This document shows, in pieces, positions 53,071 through 62,191 of a stretch of 64,000 nt of DNA. The notes under the pieces are model-generated. The model was given only the letters and a program-made list of their open reading frames with translations. It did no database searches and was not told the origin of the DNA. Both the position numbers and the translations under genes were made by a program. The stretch is taken from positions 1 to 64,000 of the forward strand of contig JAFQMN010000003.1 of assembly GCA_017414435.1 (NCBI GenBank), read 5' to 3'. Source of the stretch: Oscillospiraceae bacterium (GTDB lineage Bacteria; Bacillota; Clostridia; Oscillospirales; Ruminococcaceae). The first letter of the stretch is position 1; each line of letters starts with the position of its first letter.

Positions 53071-54471
53071 TTAGCGGTTAATAAACGCTTTAAACGCCTT
53101 GTTCAGCATAAAAACATCCAGCTTAGAAGTTAGCTCATATGGTGCATGCATACTCAAAACTGGCACCCCAACATCAACTACATCTACATTGAGCCTTGCA
53201 ATATATTTAGCCACGGTTCCTCCCCCACCAGTATCAACCTTACCAAGCATACCTGTTTGCCAAATAACATTGTTTTTATCTAGCAAAGAGGTAATTTCAT
53301 ACATAAACTCGGCTGAGGCATCAGATGTACCGGACTTGCCTCTGCTGCCTGTATATTTTGTAACCACTGCGCCATAATTCACCTTTGCAGTATTCTGTTT
53401 TTCAAAAACACCCGCCCAGCTCGGATCAAAAGCGGCGTTCACATCAGCAGAAAGGCATTTAGAATTTGTAAGTACTTCTCTATAATTAGCTCCTTGCTGT
53501 TGCGCCAGATTCTGCACAAAATATTCTAAAATCAAGGAATCTAGCCCTGTGTTGCCCTCACTGCCAACCTCTTCTTTATCTGCAAACATAGTAATTGTTG
53601 TATAATTTGGAGTTTTAAGTTCCAAATGTGCCATTAAAGAAGAATAAGCACATACTCTGTCATCTTGGCCATACGCTCCAATTAAGCCTCTGTCTAAACC
53701 CACATCTCTTGGTAATAAAGCCGGCACTAAACTCAATTCTGCATTGATCAAATCTTTTTCCACAATTCCATATTTGTCGTTTAATATCTTCATTGCATTA
53801 AGTTTTACTAAATTCGCTCCGTCAATGCCTTCTTCGCAATACGGTAAACTGCCCACAATAAGATTTAAATCTTCGCCAGAAATTGCTTTGCTAAGCGGTC
53901 TTTGTGCCTGTTCATCGGCCAAATGAGGCAAAAGATCTGTAATATAAAATACTGGGTCTTCTTCCTTCTCCCCTATGCATATATCAAGTTCCTGCCCATC
54001 CTTCTTCATAATCCTTCCATGTAAAGCTAGTGGCAAGGTTGGCCATTGATATTTGCGCAAACCGCCATAATAGTTCGTTTTAAAGTATGCAATCTCACTA
54101 TCTTCATACAATGGTTTAGCCTTAAGATCAATACGTGGCGAATCTATATGAGAAGCTACAATATTTAAGCCTTCTGCTAAACTTTTCTTGCCAATGGTTA
54201 ATAAAAACATTGCCTTGTTTTTGTTAATGTAATATACTTTGTCGCCCGCTTTGTATTTCTTGTTCAACTCATATTCTTTAAAACCCAGCTTTTCTGCTTT
54301 TTCTTTAATAAATTCAACACATTCCCGCTCGGTCTTGCATATTTTCAAAAATTCTTTATATCCTTCACTAAATTTTTGAGATTTGTTCTTCTGATCTTTT
54401 GTTATAATCTTTTCTACGTGCTTTTGTGAATATAAAAGTTCATCCTTTAAGCTGTTTTTCCCCTTTGTCAT
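53071..54471 (-). CDS. M18 family aminopeptidase
   Basis: This 466-residue dinuclear zinc aspartyl-type aminopeptidase has metal and catalytic motifs VASHIDSPRIDLK, GAYGQDDRVCAYS, FADKEEVGSEG, LSADVNAAFDP and the final histidine in VGVPVLSMHAPYE. It forms dodecameric shells and removes acidic N-terminal residues from peptides. RBS AAGGAGTTG. It lies 18 bp after ywlC. Confidence 0.92.
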   Translation of the reverse strand: MTKGKNSLKDELLYSQKHVEKIITKDQKNKSQKFSEGYKEFLKICKTERECVEFIKEKAEKLGFKEYELNKKYKAGDKVYYINKNKAMFLLTIGKKSLAEGLNIVASHIDSPRIDLKAKPLYEDSEIAYFKTNYYGGLRKYQWPTLPLALHGRIMKKDGQELDICIGEKEEDPVFYITDLLPHLADEQAQRPLSKAISGEDLNLIVGSLPYCEEGIDGANLVKLNAMKILNDKYGIVEKDLINAELSLVPALLPRDVGLDRGLIGAYGQDDRVCAYSSLMAHLELKTPNYTTITMFADKEEVGSEGNTGLDSLILEYFVQNLAQQQGANYREVLTNSKCLSADVNAAFDPSWAGVFEKQNTAKVNYGAVVTKYTGSRGKSGTSDASAEFMYEITSLLDKNNVIWQTGMLGKVDTGGGGTVAKYIARLNVDVVDVGVPVLSMHAPYELTSKLDVFMLNKAFKAFINR

Positions 54472-54489
54472 TTAAAATCAACTCCTTTT

Positions 54490-55515
54490 CTATTTTTTAT
54501 TAAGGTTAATTAGCTTAAAACTTGCTGCTCTAATTAATCTGTTCCAAATTACCAATGTCTCTGCATCCTGCTCCGGCATATGCACAAACACTCTTTTGTA
54601 ATTTTCAGTGTCAACCTGGCGTAAAATAGTAAATATATTTTTTGCTAAACTCTTTGGTTCGCTCTGCTTACCATAGCTAAAACATTTGACCGAAAAGTTA
54701 TTTATTTCATTTTCAAAAACCATAGCGCACGTCTTTAAGTCGGCTTCTTTTTCTACGTAATTTCTAAACTCTTCAAAATTTCCTACTATTAACAAAACTT
54801 CTGCCTTGGGTGCGTAGTGCCTATATTTTACCCCTGGCGATTTAATTAGCTTATCTTCCTTAGGCTGCAAACCATCGTTAATTAGCACTTTCTCTTGCAA
54901 AACATCTTCAATTTGCTTTTGGTTAATAATCCCCGGCCTTAATATAACAAATGGTTCTTCGGCCACAAGCAACACAGTAGATTCCACTCCAACTTCGCAT
55001 CTGCCACCATCAACAATAAAATTCACTTTTTCCCCTAAGTCTTCCACACAATGGCTTACCTCAGTTGGGCTAGGTTTGCCAGATAAATTTGCAGAAGGAG
55101 CAGCTAATGGTAATCCTACCGTTTCTATAATCTTAAGCGCCAGTTCGTGCTTTGGCATTCTAATTCCCACTGTATCTAACCCGCATGTCACTGCATCTGG
55201 TAGAATATCCTGTTTTTTCATAACAAGGGTAAGAGGCCCTGGCCAAAATTTATCTATCAACTTTTTTGCTTTTGCTGGCACTTCCCACACTAACTCATTT
55301 AGCATATTTAAATTACTAATATGCACAATCAAAGGGTTATCTTTTGGTCTGCCTTTAACCTCAAAAATCTTATTTATAGCTTGCTCATCAAAAGCATTCG
55401 CCGCCAAACCATACACTGTTTCTGTGGGAATCACTACTACTCCACCAGACTCAAGTTCATGTTTTATTAGTTGCAATTCCACATACTCTTTTTCTTGAAG
55501 TTTTAATACTTGCAT
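54490..55515 (-). CDS. ywlC: L-threonylcarbamoyladenylate synthase (Sua5/YwlC)
   Basis: It makes threonylcarbamoyl-AMP for the t6A37 tRNA modification, the base that MtaB (17310) then thiomethylates. The YrdC domain has VVIPTETVYGLAANAF, KGRPKDNPLIVHI, PGPLTLVMKK and PLAAPSANLSGKPSPT. The extra C-terminal Sua5 domain after KSPGVKYRHYAPKA makes the long, about 341-residue form. ATG 55515 is 2 bp after the prfA stop and is favoured over GTG 55527. prmC, commonly between prfA and ywlC, is missing. Confidence 0.93.
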   Translation of the reverse strand: MQVLKLQEKEYVELQLIKHELESGGVVVIPTETVYGLAANAFDEQAINKIFEVKGRPKDNPLIVHISNLNMLNELVWEVPAKAKKLIDKFWPGPLTLVMKKQDILPDAVTCGLDTVGIRMPKHELALKIIETVGLPLAAPSANLSGKPSPTEVSHCVEDLGEKVNFIVDGGRCEVGVESTVLLVAEEPFVILRPGIINQKQIEDVLQEKVLINDGLQPKEDKLIKSPGVKYRHYAPKAEVLLIVGNFEEFRNYVEKEADLKTCAMVFENEINNFSVKCFSYGKQSEPKSLAKNIFTILRQVDTENYKRVFVHMPEQDAETLVIWNRLIRAASFKLINLNKK

Positions 55516-55516
55516 A

Positions 55517-56593
55517 TTAAACTTCACTCTCTTGCCTTAGCTTTTCCGCTTGATCAAAGGCAATTAACTGGTCAATAATTTCATCAAGGTCTCCATTTAA
55601 AATTTCATCTAATTTATAAAGCGTTAATCCTATTCTATGGTCTGTAACTCTGCCTTGCGGGTAATTATAAGTTCTAATCCGCTCTGAACGATCCCCAGAA
55701 CCTACTTGCGATTTTCTTTGGCTTGCAATCTCTTTATTCTGCTCCTCACACTTTTGTTCATAAAGCTTGGCACGTAAAATCTTCATAGCTTTATCTTTAT
55801 TTTTATACTGACTCCGCTCATCCTGGCATTCCACCACAAGACCAGAAGGTATGTGCGTAATTCTAATTGCAGATTCTGTCTTATTAATATGCTGCCCGCC
55901 TGCACCACTCGCCCGGAATGTATCTATCTGCAGTTCAGATGGATCTATTTCAATGTCAATTTCTTCCGCTTCTGGCAACACTGCAACTGTTACTGTAGAT
56001 GTGTGAATTCTGCCAGATGCCTCTGTTTCTGGCACTCTCTGCACCCTGTGAACGCCACTTTCGAATTTCAACCTAGAATAAGCACCTTCTCCATTAATTA
56101 AAAAGCTAATCTCTTTAATGCCACCTAACTCTCGAACATTGGCATCTAAAGTTTCTAGCTTCCAATGTTTTTTTTCTGTATACATAGAATACATCCTAAA
56201 CAGACTGTTTGCAAAAAGCATAGCTTCTTCGCCGCCTGCACCGCCACGAATCTCCATAATAACGTTTTTGCTATCGTTTGGATCACTAGGCAGCAATAAA
56301 ATCTTTAACTCTTCAGAGATAACTTCAAGTTTTGCTTTAGCTTCTTCATATTGATCTTGTGCCATTTTTTTAAGTTCTTTTTCATTGCCAGATTCATTTA
56401 AAATCTCTTCAGCCTCTTTTAGCAGATCGTTTGTTTTGCAATATTCGTTAAACTTTTCAACAACAGGTGTTAAATTCTTATATTCCTTCATTAATTCCCT
56501 ATAAACTAAATTATCGTTAATAACATCCGGTTCTTGCAACTTTTTGCTTATTTCTTCATACTTTTCTTGCACTAGCTTTAGCTTTTCAAACAT
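55517..56593 (-). CDS. prfA: Peptide chain release factor 1
   Basis: RF1 terminates at UAA and UAG. The GGQ loop is [17 protein letters not shown]. The stop-recognition region is [27 protein letters not shown], and the C-terminal signature [21 protein letters not shown] is present. The 358-residue length is normal. RBS GAGAGGA. It follows thyX by 14 bp. Confidence 0.97.
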   Translation of the reverse strand: MFEKLKLVQEKYEEISKKLQEPDVINDNLVYRELMKEYKNLTPVVEKFNEYCKTNDLLKEAEEILNESGNEKELKKMAQDQYEEAKAKLEVISEELKILLLPSDPNDSKNVIMEIRGGAGGEEAMLFANSLFRMYSMYTEKKHWKLETLDANVRELGGIKEISFLINGEGAYSRLKFESGVHRVQRVPETEASGRIHTSTVTVAVLPEAEEIDIEIDPSELQIDTFRASGAGGQHINKTESAIRITHIPSGLVVECQDERSQYKNKDKAMKILRAKLYEQKCEEQNKEIASQRKSQVGSGDRSERIRTYNYPQGRVTDHRIGLTLYKLDEILNGDLDEIIDQLIAFDQAEKLRQESEV

Positions 56594-56607
56594 AGCAAAG
56601 TCCTCTC

Positions 56608-57336
56608 TTAAAAATTATATATTTCTCGCATTTTCGCCATCTGCCCGCAACTCATCTTACCTTCTTTGCAAGAATCCCGCACACATCTTGGCCCTGCAGA
56701 TTTAAAAATTTGCGGCGCTACCTTTTTAACTAATTTTAGCATACAAAATGCCAAGCCTCTAATCTCCCATTGTGCCCGGTTGCAACAGCGCAGTTCAAAA
56801 AAATGCAGTAGTTCGCGCGCATTCATTGTAACCATTAAACGTGTTTCACAAGCATTAGGCAGCACATATCTCGCATCTTCAATGGCTGATTTTTCTTTTG
56901 CTTTTTCATCTGCAACTGAACTTTTTTGTTTTAATATTCTAGCTAACTTTTTATATGCTTCGTTAGAAGCTTGCATGGCTTTTAAAAACACTTCTTTAGC
57001 TTCTTCATCTCCTTCTATGCTAGGCGGCATAACAAATAAAAAATCCTCTTTGCCCACATACCGCTGGCTTTGCACATTAAACGATGCTATTCTATGCCTG
57101 GTTAACTGCGCTAAACATGCCCTAGATATACCTTCAACTCCAAATGTAAAAGATACATGTTCAAGCGGACTTTCGTGCCCAATTTCTCTTAACATCTCCA
57201 CAAACTTTCCTGCATCTTTAGAGTCAATTTCTTCTTTTAAATCTTGCATGTTCTTGCCAGAATAACATAATTTAGCTGCCATTGCCACAACATTCTGCGG
57301 TTTTGCTGTATATTCAATTAAACTAACATTTAACAT
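56608..57336 (-). CDS. thyX: Flavin-dependent thymidylate synthase ThyX
   Basis: ThyX methylates dUMP using methylene-THF, NADPH and FAD. The ThyX motif RHRx7S is exact ([11 protein letters not shown], followed by QRYV), and [14 protein letters not shown] precedes it. ATG 57336 is preferred, with GAGGG 8 bp upstream; a TTG at 57351 is possible. ThyX in place of ThyA is common in anaerobes. The last segment has [15 protein letters not shown] and a Cys-containing C-terminus. Confidence 0.95.
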   Translation of the reverse strand: MLNVSLIEYTAKPQNVVAMAAKLCYSGKNMQDLKEEIDSKDAGKFVEMLREIGHESPLEHVSFTFGVEGISRACLAQLTRHRIASFNVQSQRYVGKEDFLFVMPPSIEGDEEAKEVFLKAMQASNEAYKKLARILKQKSSVADEKAKEKSAIEDARYVLPNACETRLMVTMNARELLHFFELRCCNRAQWEIRGLAFCMLKLVKKVAPQIFKSAGPRCVRDSCKEGKMSCGQMAKMREIYNF

Positions 57337-57351
57337 AAACTTTGCCCTCAA

Positions 57352-59973
57352 CTAACTATATTTTTTAATACTTGCTTTAACATTTCCGATCTTTTCTGCT
57401 AGTTTCTCCTTTTGTTCGGTATAATTATCTATTACCGCTTTTGGCGCTTTGTTTAAAAACCCTGGGTTGCTTAACCTTTCTTGTAGCACCAAATATTCTT
57501 TGTTTAAAGCTTTAAGCTCTAGCTCAAGTTTTGCTAATTCTTTCTCCTTATCAATATTTTCTGTAGCATACACAAACACCCTAGCTGAATCTGTTGTTGC
57601 TGCAACTGCACCGTTTGTGCCCGCTGGTTCATCTTCTGTAAAAATAACATTTTTTGCTTTGCACAATTGAGTTATAAAACCTGCGTTCTCCTTAATCACA
57701 TTTTCTGCCGTAACTATACAAATATCAACTTTCTGCCCTTCTGTAACCTTTGCCTGCGCCCTGGCGTTTCTAATTGCTTTAATAACTGCAATTAACTTTT
57801 CAAATTCCTCGGCTTCTGCTTTAAATCCATCTGCTTTAAAGTTAACACCCCAAGCTTCCAACATAATACTTTTGCCCTTGTGCGGCAAAGCTTGCCAAAT
57901 TTCTTCTGTAATAAAAGGCATAAAAGGGTGCAATGCTTTAAGAATCTCTTTTAACACATTAACCAGTACACCGCACACAGTTTCTTCATGGTTTTTAAGC
58001 CTTAACTTTGCTAGCTCTATATACCAATCGCAAAATACATCCCAGCTAAAATCATAAATCTTTTGCAGAGCTATTCCAAACTCAAAAGCTTCAATATTTG
58101 CCGTAATCTCTTTTACTATATTGCATAAACGGGTAATAATCCACTTATCTTCAATTCGCAATGCTTTTTGGTCTAACTCTTTATAATCCTCTGTATCAGA
58201 GATATTCATCAACACAAAGCGCGCCGCATTCCAAATTTTATTAGCAAAATTTCTAGCCAACATAATTTTATCGTCAGAAAATCTTATATCGTTCCCCGGG
58301 CTGTTACCAATAACTAAAGACATCCGCAATACATCTGCGCCATTTTCTTCAATCACCTGCAATGGGTCTACACCGTTACCTAAAGATTTAGACATCTTCC
58401 TGCCCTGTGCATCACGAACCAAACCGTGAATATACACATATTCAAACGGGATCTCTTTCATTTGGTCTAGCGATACAAAGGCCATTCTTACAACCCAAAA
58501 GAATATGATGTCGTAAGCAGTAACCAATGTGTTTGTTGGAAAGAAGTTTTTTAACATATTTGTCTGTTGCGGCCACCCCATTGTAGAAAACGGCCACAAA
58601 GCCGAAGAAAACCATGTATCTAACGTATCTTCTTCTTGTCGTATTTTAGCGCTCTGGCAATTTGGGCATTTGTTTGGTGCTTCTTCGCTAACTATCATCT
58701 GACCGCATTGCTCACAATAATATGCTGGAATTCTGTGCCCCCACCAAAGCTGCCTAGAAATACACCAATCCTTAATATTTTCTAACCAATGCAGGTATAT
58801 TTTAGAAAATCTCTCTGGCACAAACTTAATCTTTTTTTGCACAACTGCATCAATTGCAGGCTGCGCTAACGGTTTCATTTTAACAAACCATTGTTTAGAA
58901 ACCAGCGGTTCAATAACATTACTACATCTATAGCATATTCCCACATTATGTTCAATTTCTTCTGTTTTAACAAGCGTACCTTCTGCTTTAAGGTCCTCAA
59001 TTATCTGCTTCCTGGCTTCCAGCATCGTAAGCCCTGCATATTTTGCGCCGTTTTCGTTTATTCTGCCGTCTTCTGTCATCACCTTAATAATTTTAAGGTT
59101 ATGCCGCTGCCCTACTTCAAAATCGTTAGGGTCGTGTGCTGGTGTTATTTTAACTGCTCCTGTGCCAAACTCCATTTCCACATAGTCATCTGCCACAATC
59201 GGTATTTTTCTATTTAAAAGCGGCAAGATTGCGGTTTTGCCAACTAAATCTGCATACCTTTCATCTTTTGGGTTCACTGCAATTGCTGTATCACCAAGCA
59301 TTGTCTCTGGCCGGGTGGTTGCAATAGTTATAAACTGCCCGCCTTCTACTTTGTAGTTAACATACCACAAATTGCCTGCCCTCGGTACATATTCAACTTC
59401 CGCATCAGAAATAGAAGTTTTGCAATGTGGGCACCAATTAACAATCCGTTCACCACGGTAGATTAACCCTCTATTAAACAGATCTACAAATAAGTGCTTA
59501 ACCGCTGCACTGCAGCCTTCATCCATAGTAAAGCGCTCATGCTCCCAACTGCAAGAACAACCCAACCGCTTTATTTGAGCTATAATCTGCCCACCAAAGT
59601 CTTCTTTCCATGCAAAAGCACGTTTTAAAAATTCTTCTCGGCCAATTTCTTCTTTTGTAAGGCCTTCATCTTTAAGCTTTGCAACAATTTTAGCCTCTGT
59701 TGCAATAGCTGCATGGTCTGTTCCTGGCAGCCAGAGGGTTTCGTAACCATTCATACGCTTGAATCTAATCAAAATGTCTTGCAACGTATCATCTAACGCA
59801 TGCCCAATGTGCAATTTGCCTGTAATATTTGGCGGTGGCATGACTATTGAATATGTGTTTTTTGCATGTGAATTGTTTTCATCTGCTAAAAACATACCTT
59901 CATCTTGCCAAAACTTATACCACTTTTGCTCCATGCCATGCGGTGTATATTGTTTGCTAAGTTCCTTCCTCAT
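57352..59973 (-). CDS. valS: Valyl-tRNA synthetase
   Basis: This class I synthetase charges tRNA-Val and edits threonine. The HIGH motif is PPPNITGKLHIGHALDDT and the KMSKS motif is GRKMSKSLGNGVDP. The editing domain has TTRPETMLGDTAIAVNP, and the zinc cysteines CEQCGQ...CPNC lie before the anticodon domain. The C-terminal coiled coil (about 810-873) is intact. ATG 59973 is chosen, with AAGGGG 8 bp upstream; TTG 59976 is adjacent. It opens the nine-gene operon ending at mltG. Confidence 0.97.
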   Translation of the reverse strand: MRKELSKQYTPHGMEQKWYKFWQDEGMFLADENNSHAKNTYSIVMPPPNITGKLHIGHALDDTLQDILIRFKRMNGYETLWLPGTDHAAIATEAKIVAKLKDEGLTKEEIGREEFLKRAFAWKEDFGGQIIAQIKRLGCSCSWEHERFTMDEGCSAAVKHLFVDLFNRGLIYRGERIVNWCPHCKTSISDAEVEYVPRAGNLWYVNYKVEGGQFITIATTRPETMLGDTAIAVNPKDERYADLVGKTAILPLLNRKIPIVADDYVEMEFGTGAVKITPAHDPNDFEVGQRHNLKIIKVMTEDGRINENGAKYAGLTMLEARKQIIEDLKAEGTLVKTEEIEHNVGICYRCSNVIEPLVSKQWFVKMKPLAQPAIDAVVQKKIKFVPERFSKIYLHWLENIKDWCISRQLWWGHRIPAYYCEQCGQMIVSEEAPNKCPNCQSAKIRQEEDTLDTWFSSALWPFSTMGWPQQTNMLKNFFPTNTLVTAYDIIFFWVVRMAFVSLDQMKEIPFEYVYIHGLVRDAQGRKMSKSLGNGVDPLQVIEENGADVLRMSLVIGNSPGNDIRFSDDKIMLARNFANKIWNAARFVLMNISDTEDYKELDQKALRIEDKWIITRLCNIVKEITANIEAFEFGIALQKIYDFSWDVFCDWYIELAKLRLKNHEETVCGVLVNVLKEILKALHPFMPFITEEIWQALPHKGKSIMLEAWGVNFKADGFKAEAEEFEKLIAVIKAIRNARAQAKVTEGQKVDICIVTAENVIKENAGFITQLCKAKNVIFTEDEPAGTNGAVAATTDSARVFVYATENIDKEKELAKLELELKALNKEYLVLQERLSNPGFLNKAPKAVIDNYTEQKEKLAEKIGNVKASIKKYS

Positions 59974-60078
59974 CAATAAACCCCTTCTTTAAAAACAATT
60001 ATTTTTCATATTTTGCTAGTTTATATCTCTGCTGCTATTTGTTTATTTATGCAATATGTTATAATTTTCACTTGTTTA

Positions 60079-60107
60079 ATTATATCATAGTGTTAATCGT
60101 AACGCAA
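60079..60107 (-). promoter_or_regulatory. Promoter of the valS operon
   Basis: TTGCGT (60102-60107) and TATAAT (60079-60084) on the minus strand are 17 bp apart. The leader of about 95 nt is too short for a T-box riboswitch, and no T-box sequence (AGGGTGGNACCGCG) is seen. The remaining AT-rich DNA at 60108-60256 holds nothing I recognise. Confidence 0.6.
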
Positions 60108-60256
60108 TTGTTGTTTTATACAATATTTATCTTCTGTTTTTGTTGTTAGTTCTATGCCTGCCTTATTTTGTGTTCTAAAATAAATGTTATTCAACATAAA
60201 AAATTGTCGACGTTATTTATTTTTTTAACCGTTTCAATTTTACCGCACAACATTTA

Positions 60257-60285
60257 TTGACAGCTTAATGTATTTATGCTATTAT
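60257..60285 (+). promoter_or_regulatory. Promoter for the 60355 gene cluster
   Basis: TTGACA (60257-60262) and TATTAT (60280-60285) are 17 bp apart, about 70 bp before the ATG at 60355. Confidence 0.65.
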
Positions 60286-60354
60286 AATTACTGTAATGTT
60301 ATAATAATTTTTATAATATTTACAACAATATATTTTATAGAAAGGGTGATTCTG

Positions 60355-61060
60355 ATGCCTCCAAAGGTATCCAAGACATCAACTGTTAGAACTCCCCCCA
60401 AAAAAAACGGTGAGCAGTTCTAAATCTACTAACAAATCTTCTAGCACAACCAGTTCAAAATCAACGGGTTCTAGACCTACCACTTCAACTGTTAGGTCTG
60501 CACCTCCTAAACCGGCTCCAGCGCCGGCACCAAAGCCGAGGAATGTGGACAAGGTTGATTTTGGCAAGCCGAAGCCGCAGTCGGTAATATATGAGCGTCC
60601 AGCACCGCAGCTAATACCAAGACGTGAGCCAGAACCAAAAAAGCCAACACCAAAACTAAGCGTGGCAGAACAAGAACATAAAAAGAAAGTAGAAAGTGAA
60701 GCACACAAGCAAATTGCCGCAGAGAAAAAAGTTGAGGCAAACAAAAACAAGATTAATGGTGGGCCAATCTCTATTTTATCTGCGGCAAGCCTTGTGACAT
60801 CCTCGGTGCTGCCGGTTTCTATTCCTTTAGGGCTCGGCGCGGTTGCATTAAGTCAACACAATGACGCGCGCCACGATGCGGGAGAATATACTTTAGCAGA
60901 AAAAAAGGCATATGATGATTATCTTTATCCGAAACATCATGGTTATATGTCATATGACGATGCAAAAAGAAAAGAATTTGCAAAAGAGAACCAAGCGGAA
61001 ATTGATCAAGTGAAAAAAGAAATAAAAAAAGAGGAAGAGGAAGAAGATCAAGGTAGTTAG
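60355..61060 (+). CDS. Ser/Thr/Pro/Lys-rich protein with one membrane segment, frameshifted
   Basis: An ATG at 60355 with a good RBS (AAAGGGTGA) reads MPPKVSKTSTVRTPPKK and then, after a C6A8 run (60394-60407), falls out of frame and stops at 60421-60423. Removing one base from the run gives PPKKTVSSSKSTNKSSS and joins the long frame that runs to 61060. The restored protein of about 235 residues has a disordered basic N-terminal half, a hydrophobic segment (ISILSAASLVTSSVLPVSI...GLGAVALS) and a charged helical C-terminus ending in an acidic cluster. The family is unknown. If the run is real, translation may begin at GTG 60410. Confidence 0.6.
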
Positions 61061-61082
61061 TTAAAAGAAAGGGGCAGAGCGC

Positions 61083-61346
61083 ATGAAAGAGATAATAAAA
61101 AAAAGATGGAACAGATACAAACAATTCATATCTATATTTTATGTGTTTTTCACCTTCATGCTTTGTTATGCAACATTTTTTTCATCTATTTCTGATACCG
61201 GTTTCCGCATCATGATGAAAGACGGCTTTAAAATTATTATGCCTATTTCTGTTGGCAGCCTTTTAATGGAAGTTATAGGTGCAATGTTAGAGTTTAGGCA
61301 AAAAAGTAAAAAAGAAAAAGACGATGAAAATCAAAACCAAGCCTAG
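61083..61346 (+). CDS. Small two-helix membrane protein, unknown
   Basis: This 87-residue protein has a basic N-terminus (KKRWNRYKQ), two hydrophobic helices (FISIFYVFFTFMLCYATFF and IIMPISVGSLLMEVIGAML) and a Lys/Glu/Asp/Asn tail. I recognise no family. RBS AAAGGGGC is about 9 bp before the ATG. It lies 22 bp after the previous gene, so they are probably co-transcribed. Its stop codon falls inside an inverted repeat at 61339-61363. Confidence 0.55.
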   Translation: MKEIIKKRWNRYKQFISIFYVFFTFMLCYATFFSSISDTGFRIMMKDGFKIIMPISVGSLLMEVIGAMLEFRQKSKKEKDDENQNQA

Positions 61347-61363
61347 GAATTATTCCTAGGCTT
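61339..61363 (+). terminator. Perfect 12-bp inverted repeat at the gene end
   Basis: AAGCCTAGGAAT and ATTCCTAGGCTT flank a single T and include the TAG stop of the upstream gene. No U run follows, so it may be an mRNA end-protector or protein-binding palindrome rather than a true terminator. Confidence 0.45.
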
Positions 61364-61407
61364 GACCATAATGTTAGCACCAGCACCAAAACCGAGGAGA
61401 TAAAATA

Positions 61408-61665
61408 ATGGATAAAAATAAATTGAAAAATTTTTTAGCAGCTGAAACAATTTTTGTGCTTTGTTTTTGTAGTTTGATTTTTGCTATAGTGGAAAAATCA
61501 GCTTTTTATTTAATTGTGTTTGGCGGTTTGCTGGAAGATTTTGCAAAAAAAATTAAACATTATAAAAATAATGACAAATTATTATTGTCGTTGCCGTTTT
61601 ATATTATTACATCTATTTTTTTAAATGTTGTTGTGTTTGCCGGCTTGATTTGTAAGTTTTTTTAA
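61408..61665 (+). CDS. Small membrane protein, unknown
   Basis: This 85-residue protein has about three hydrophobic segments (TIFVLCFCSLIFAIV, AFYLIVFGGLL, LPFYIITSIFLNVVVFAGLI) separated by a Lys-rich loop. No family is recognised. The RBS CGAGGAG sits in a segment (about 61378-61399) that resembles part of the proline-rich coding sequence near 60526. A perfect 14-bp stem terminator follows. Confidence 0.55.
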   Translation: MDKNKLKNFLAAETIFVLCFCSLIFAIVEKSAFYLIVFGGLLEDFAKKIKHYKNNDKLLLSLPFYIITSIFLNVVVFAGLICKFF

Positions 61666-61670
61666 ATAAA

Positions 61671-61703
61671 CAAAAGACCATAGCAATTAGCTATGGTCTT
61701 TTG
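61671..61703. terminator. Perfect 14-bp stem-loop terminator
   Basis: CAAAAGACCATAGC (61671-61684) pairs with GCTATGGTCTTTTG (61690-61703) around AATTA. It separates the 61408 and 61725 genes and looks active in both directions. Confidence 0.75.
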
Positions 61704-61724
61704 CCAAAATCGAGGAGAAAAAAG

Positions 61725-62132
61725 ATGAAAGAGCTGAAAATGGAGATAGCTAAAATTAAATACAATTTGCGGTGGCTTGATCTAGTTTTGTTGGATTTCC
61801 CTTTAGATTACATAACACAAAAATTAAACTATTTCGATAGCAATTTAACCACATTTCTTTGCTGGCAAATTGTGACTTTTTGGTTAATACTTTATATTAT
61901 ACCGAAACAAATCAGCAAATTAATAATTAAATTATCGCCAGAGAGTAAAGTGCGAAAATTTTTATCAAGTTGCCACGTTTTGAATGGTATTTTAATTAGC
62001 TGTTTACTAATGTTAAAACCTTTTGTTAAAATGCAATTTGGTTATTTGCAATTAATTAGTTTTGTTATTGTTTGGCTTATGGTATTTGGGTTATATATGC
62101 TACTTTGCCCGCAAGAAAAAGACCAGGATTAA
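61725..62132 (+). CDS. Small multi-pass membrane protein, unknown
   Basis: This 135-residue protein has an N-terminal amphipathic region and three likely membrane helices (WQIVTFWLILYIIP, HVLNGILISCLLML, LQLISFVIVWLMVFGLYML). No family is recognised. The ATG at 61725 has a clear CGAGGAG RBS; an in-frame TTG at 61701 overlaps the terminator. Its size, hydrophobicity and flanking hairpins match the two previous genes, suggesting one cluster. Confidence 0.55.
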   Translation: MKELKMEIAKIKYNLRWLDLVLLDFPLDYITQKLNYFDSNLTTFLCWQIVTFWLILYIIPKQISKLIIKLSPESKVRKFLSSCHVLNGILISCLLMLKPFVKMQFGYLQLISFVIVWLMVFGLYMLLCPQEKDQD

Positions 62133-62148
62133 AATTCCTGGTCTTTTT
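62116..62148. terminator. Bidirectional Rho-independent terminator
   Basis: AAAAAGACCAGGA (62116-62128) pairs with TCCTGGTCTTTTT (62136-62148), followed by more T. It overlaps the end of the 61725 gene and separates it from the convergent TPM-domain gene. Confidence 0.85.
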
Positions 62149-62191
62149 TTATAGTTGTTAATTATTTTTAGTGCTGTTCAAAAACACTTGA

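Noticed and set aside
56666..57265. 199-codon plus-strand open frame opposite thyX
   Set aside because: ThyX on the minus strand has an exact RHRx7S motif; the antisense frame has no RBS or family features.
59977..60107. Possible T-box riboswitch before valS
   Set aside because: The leader from the best promoter is only about 95 nt, and the conserved T-box sequence is absent.
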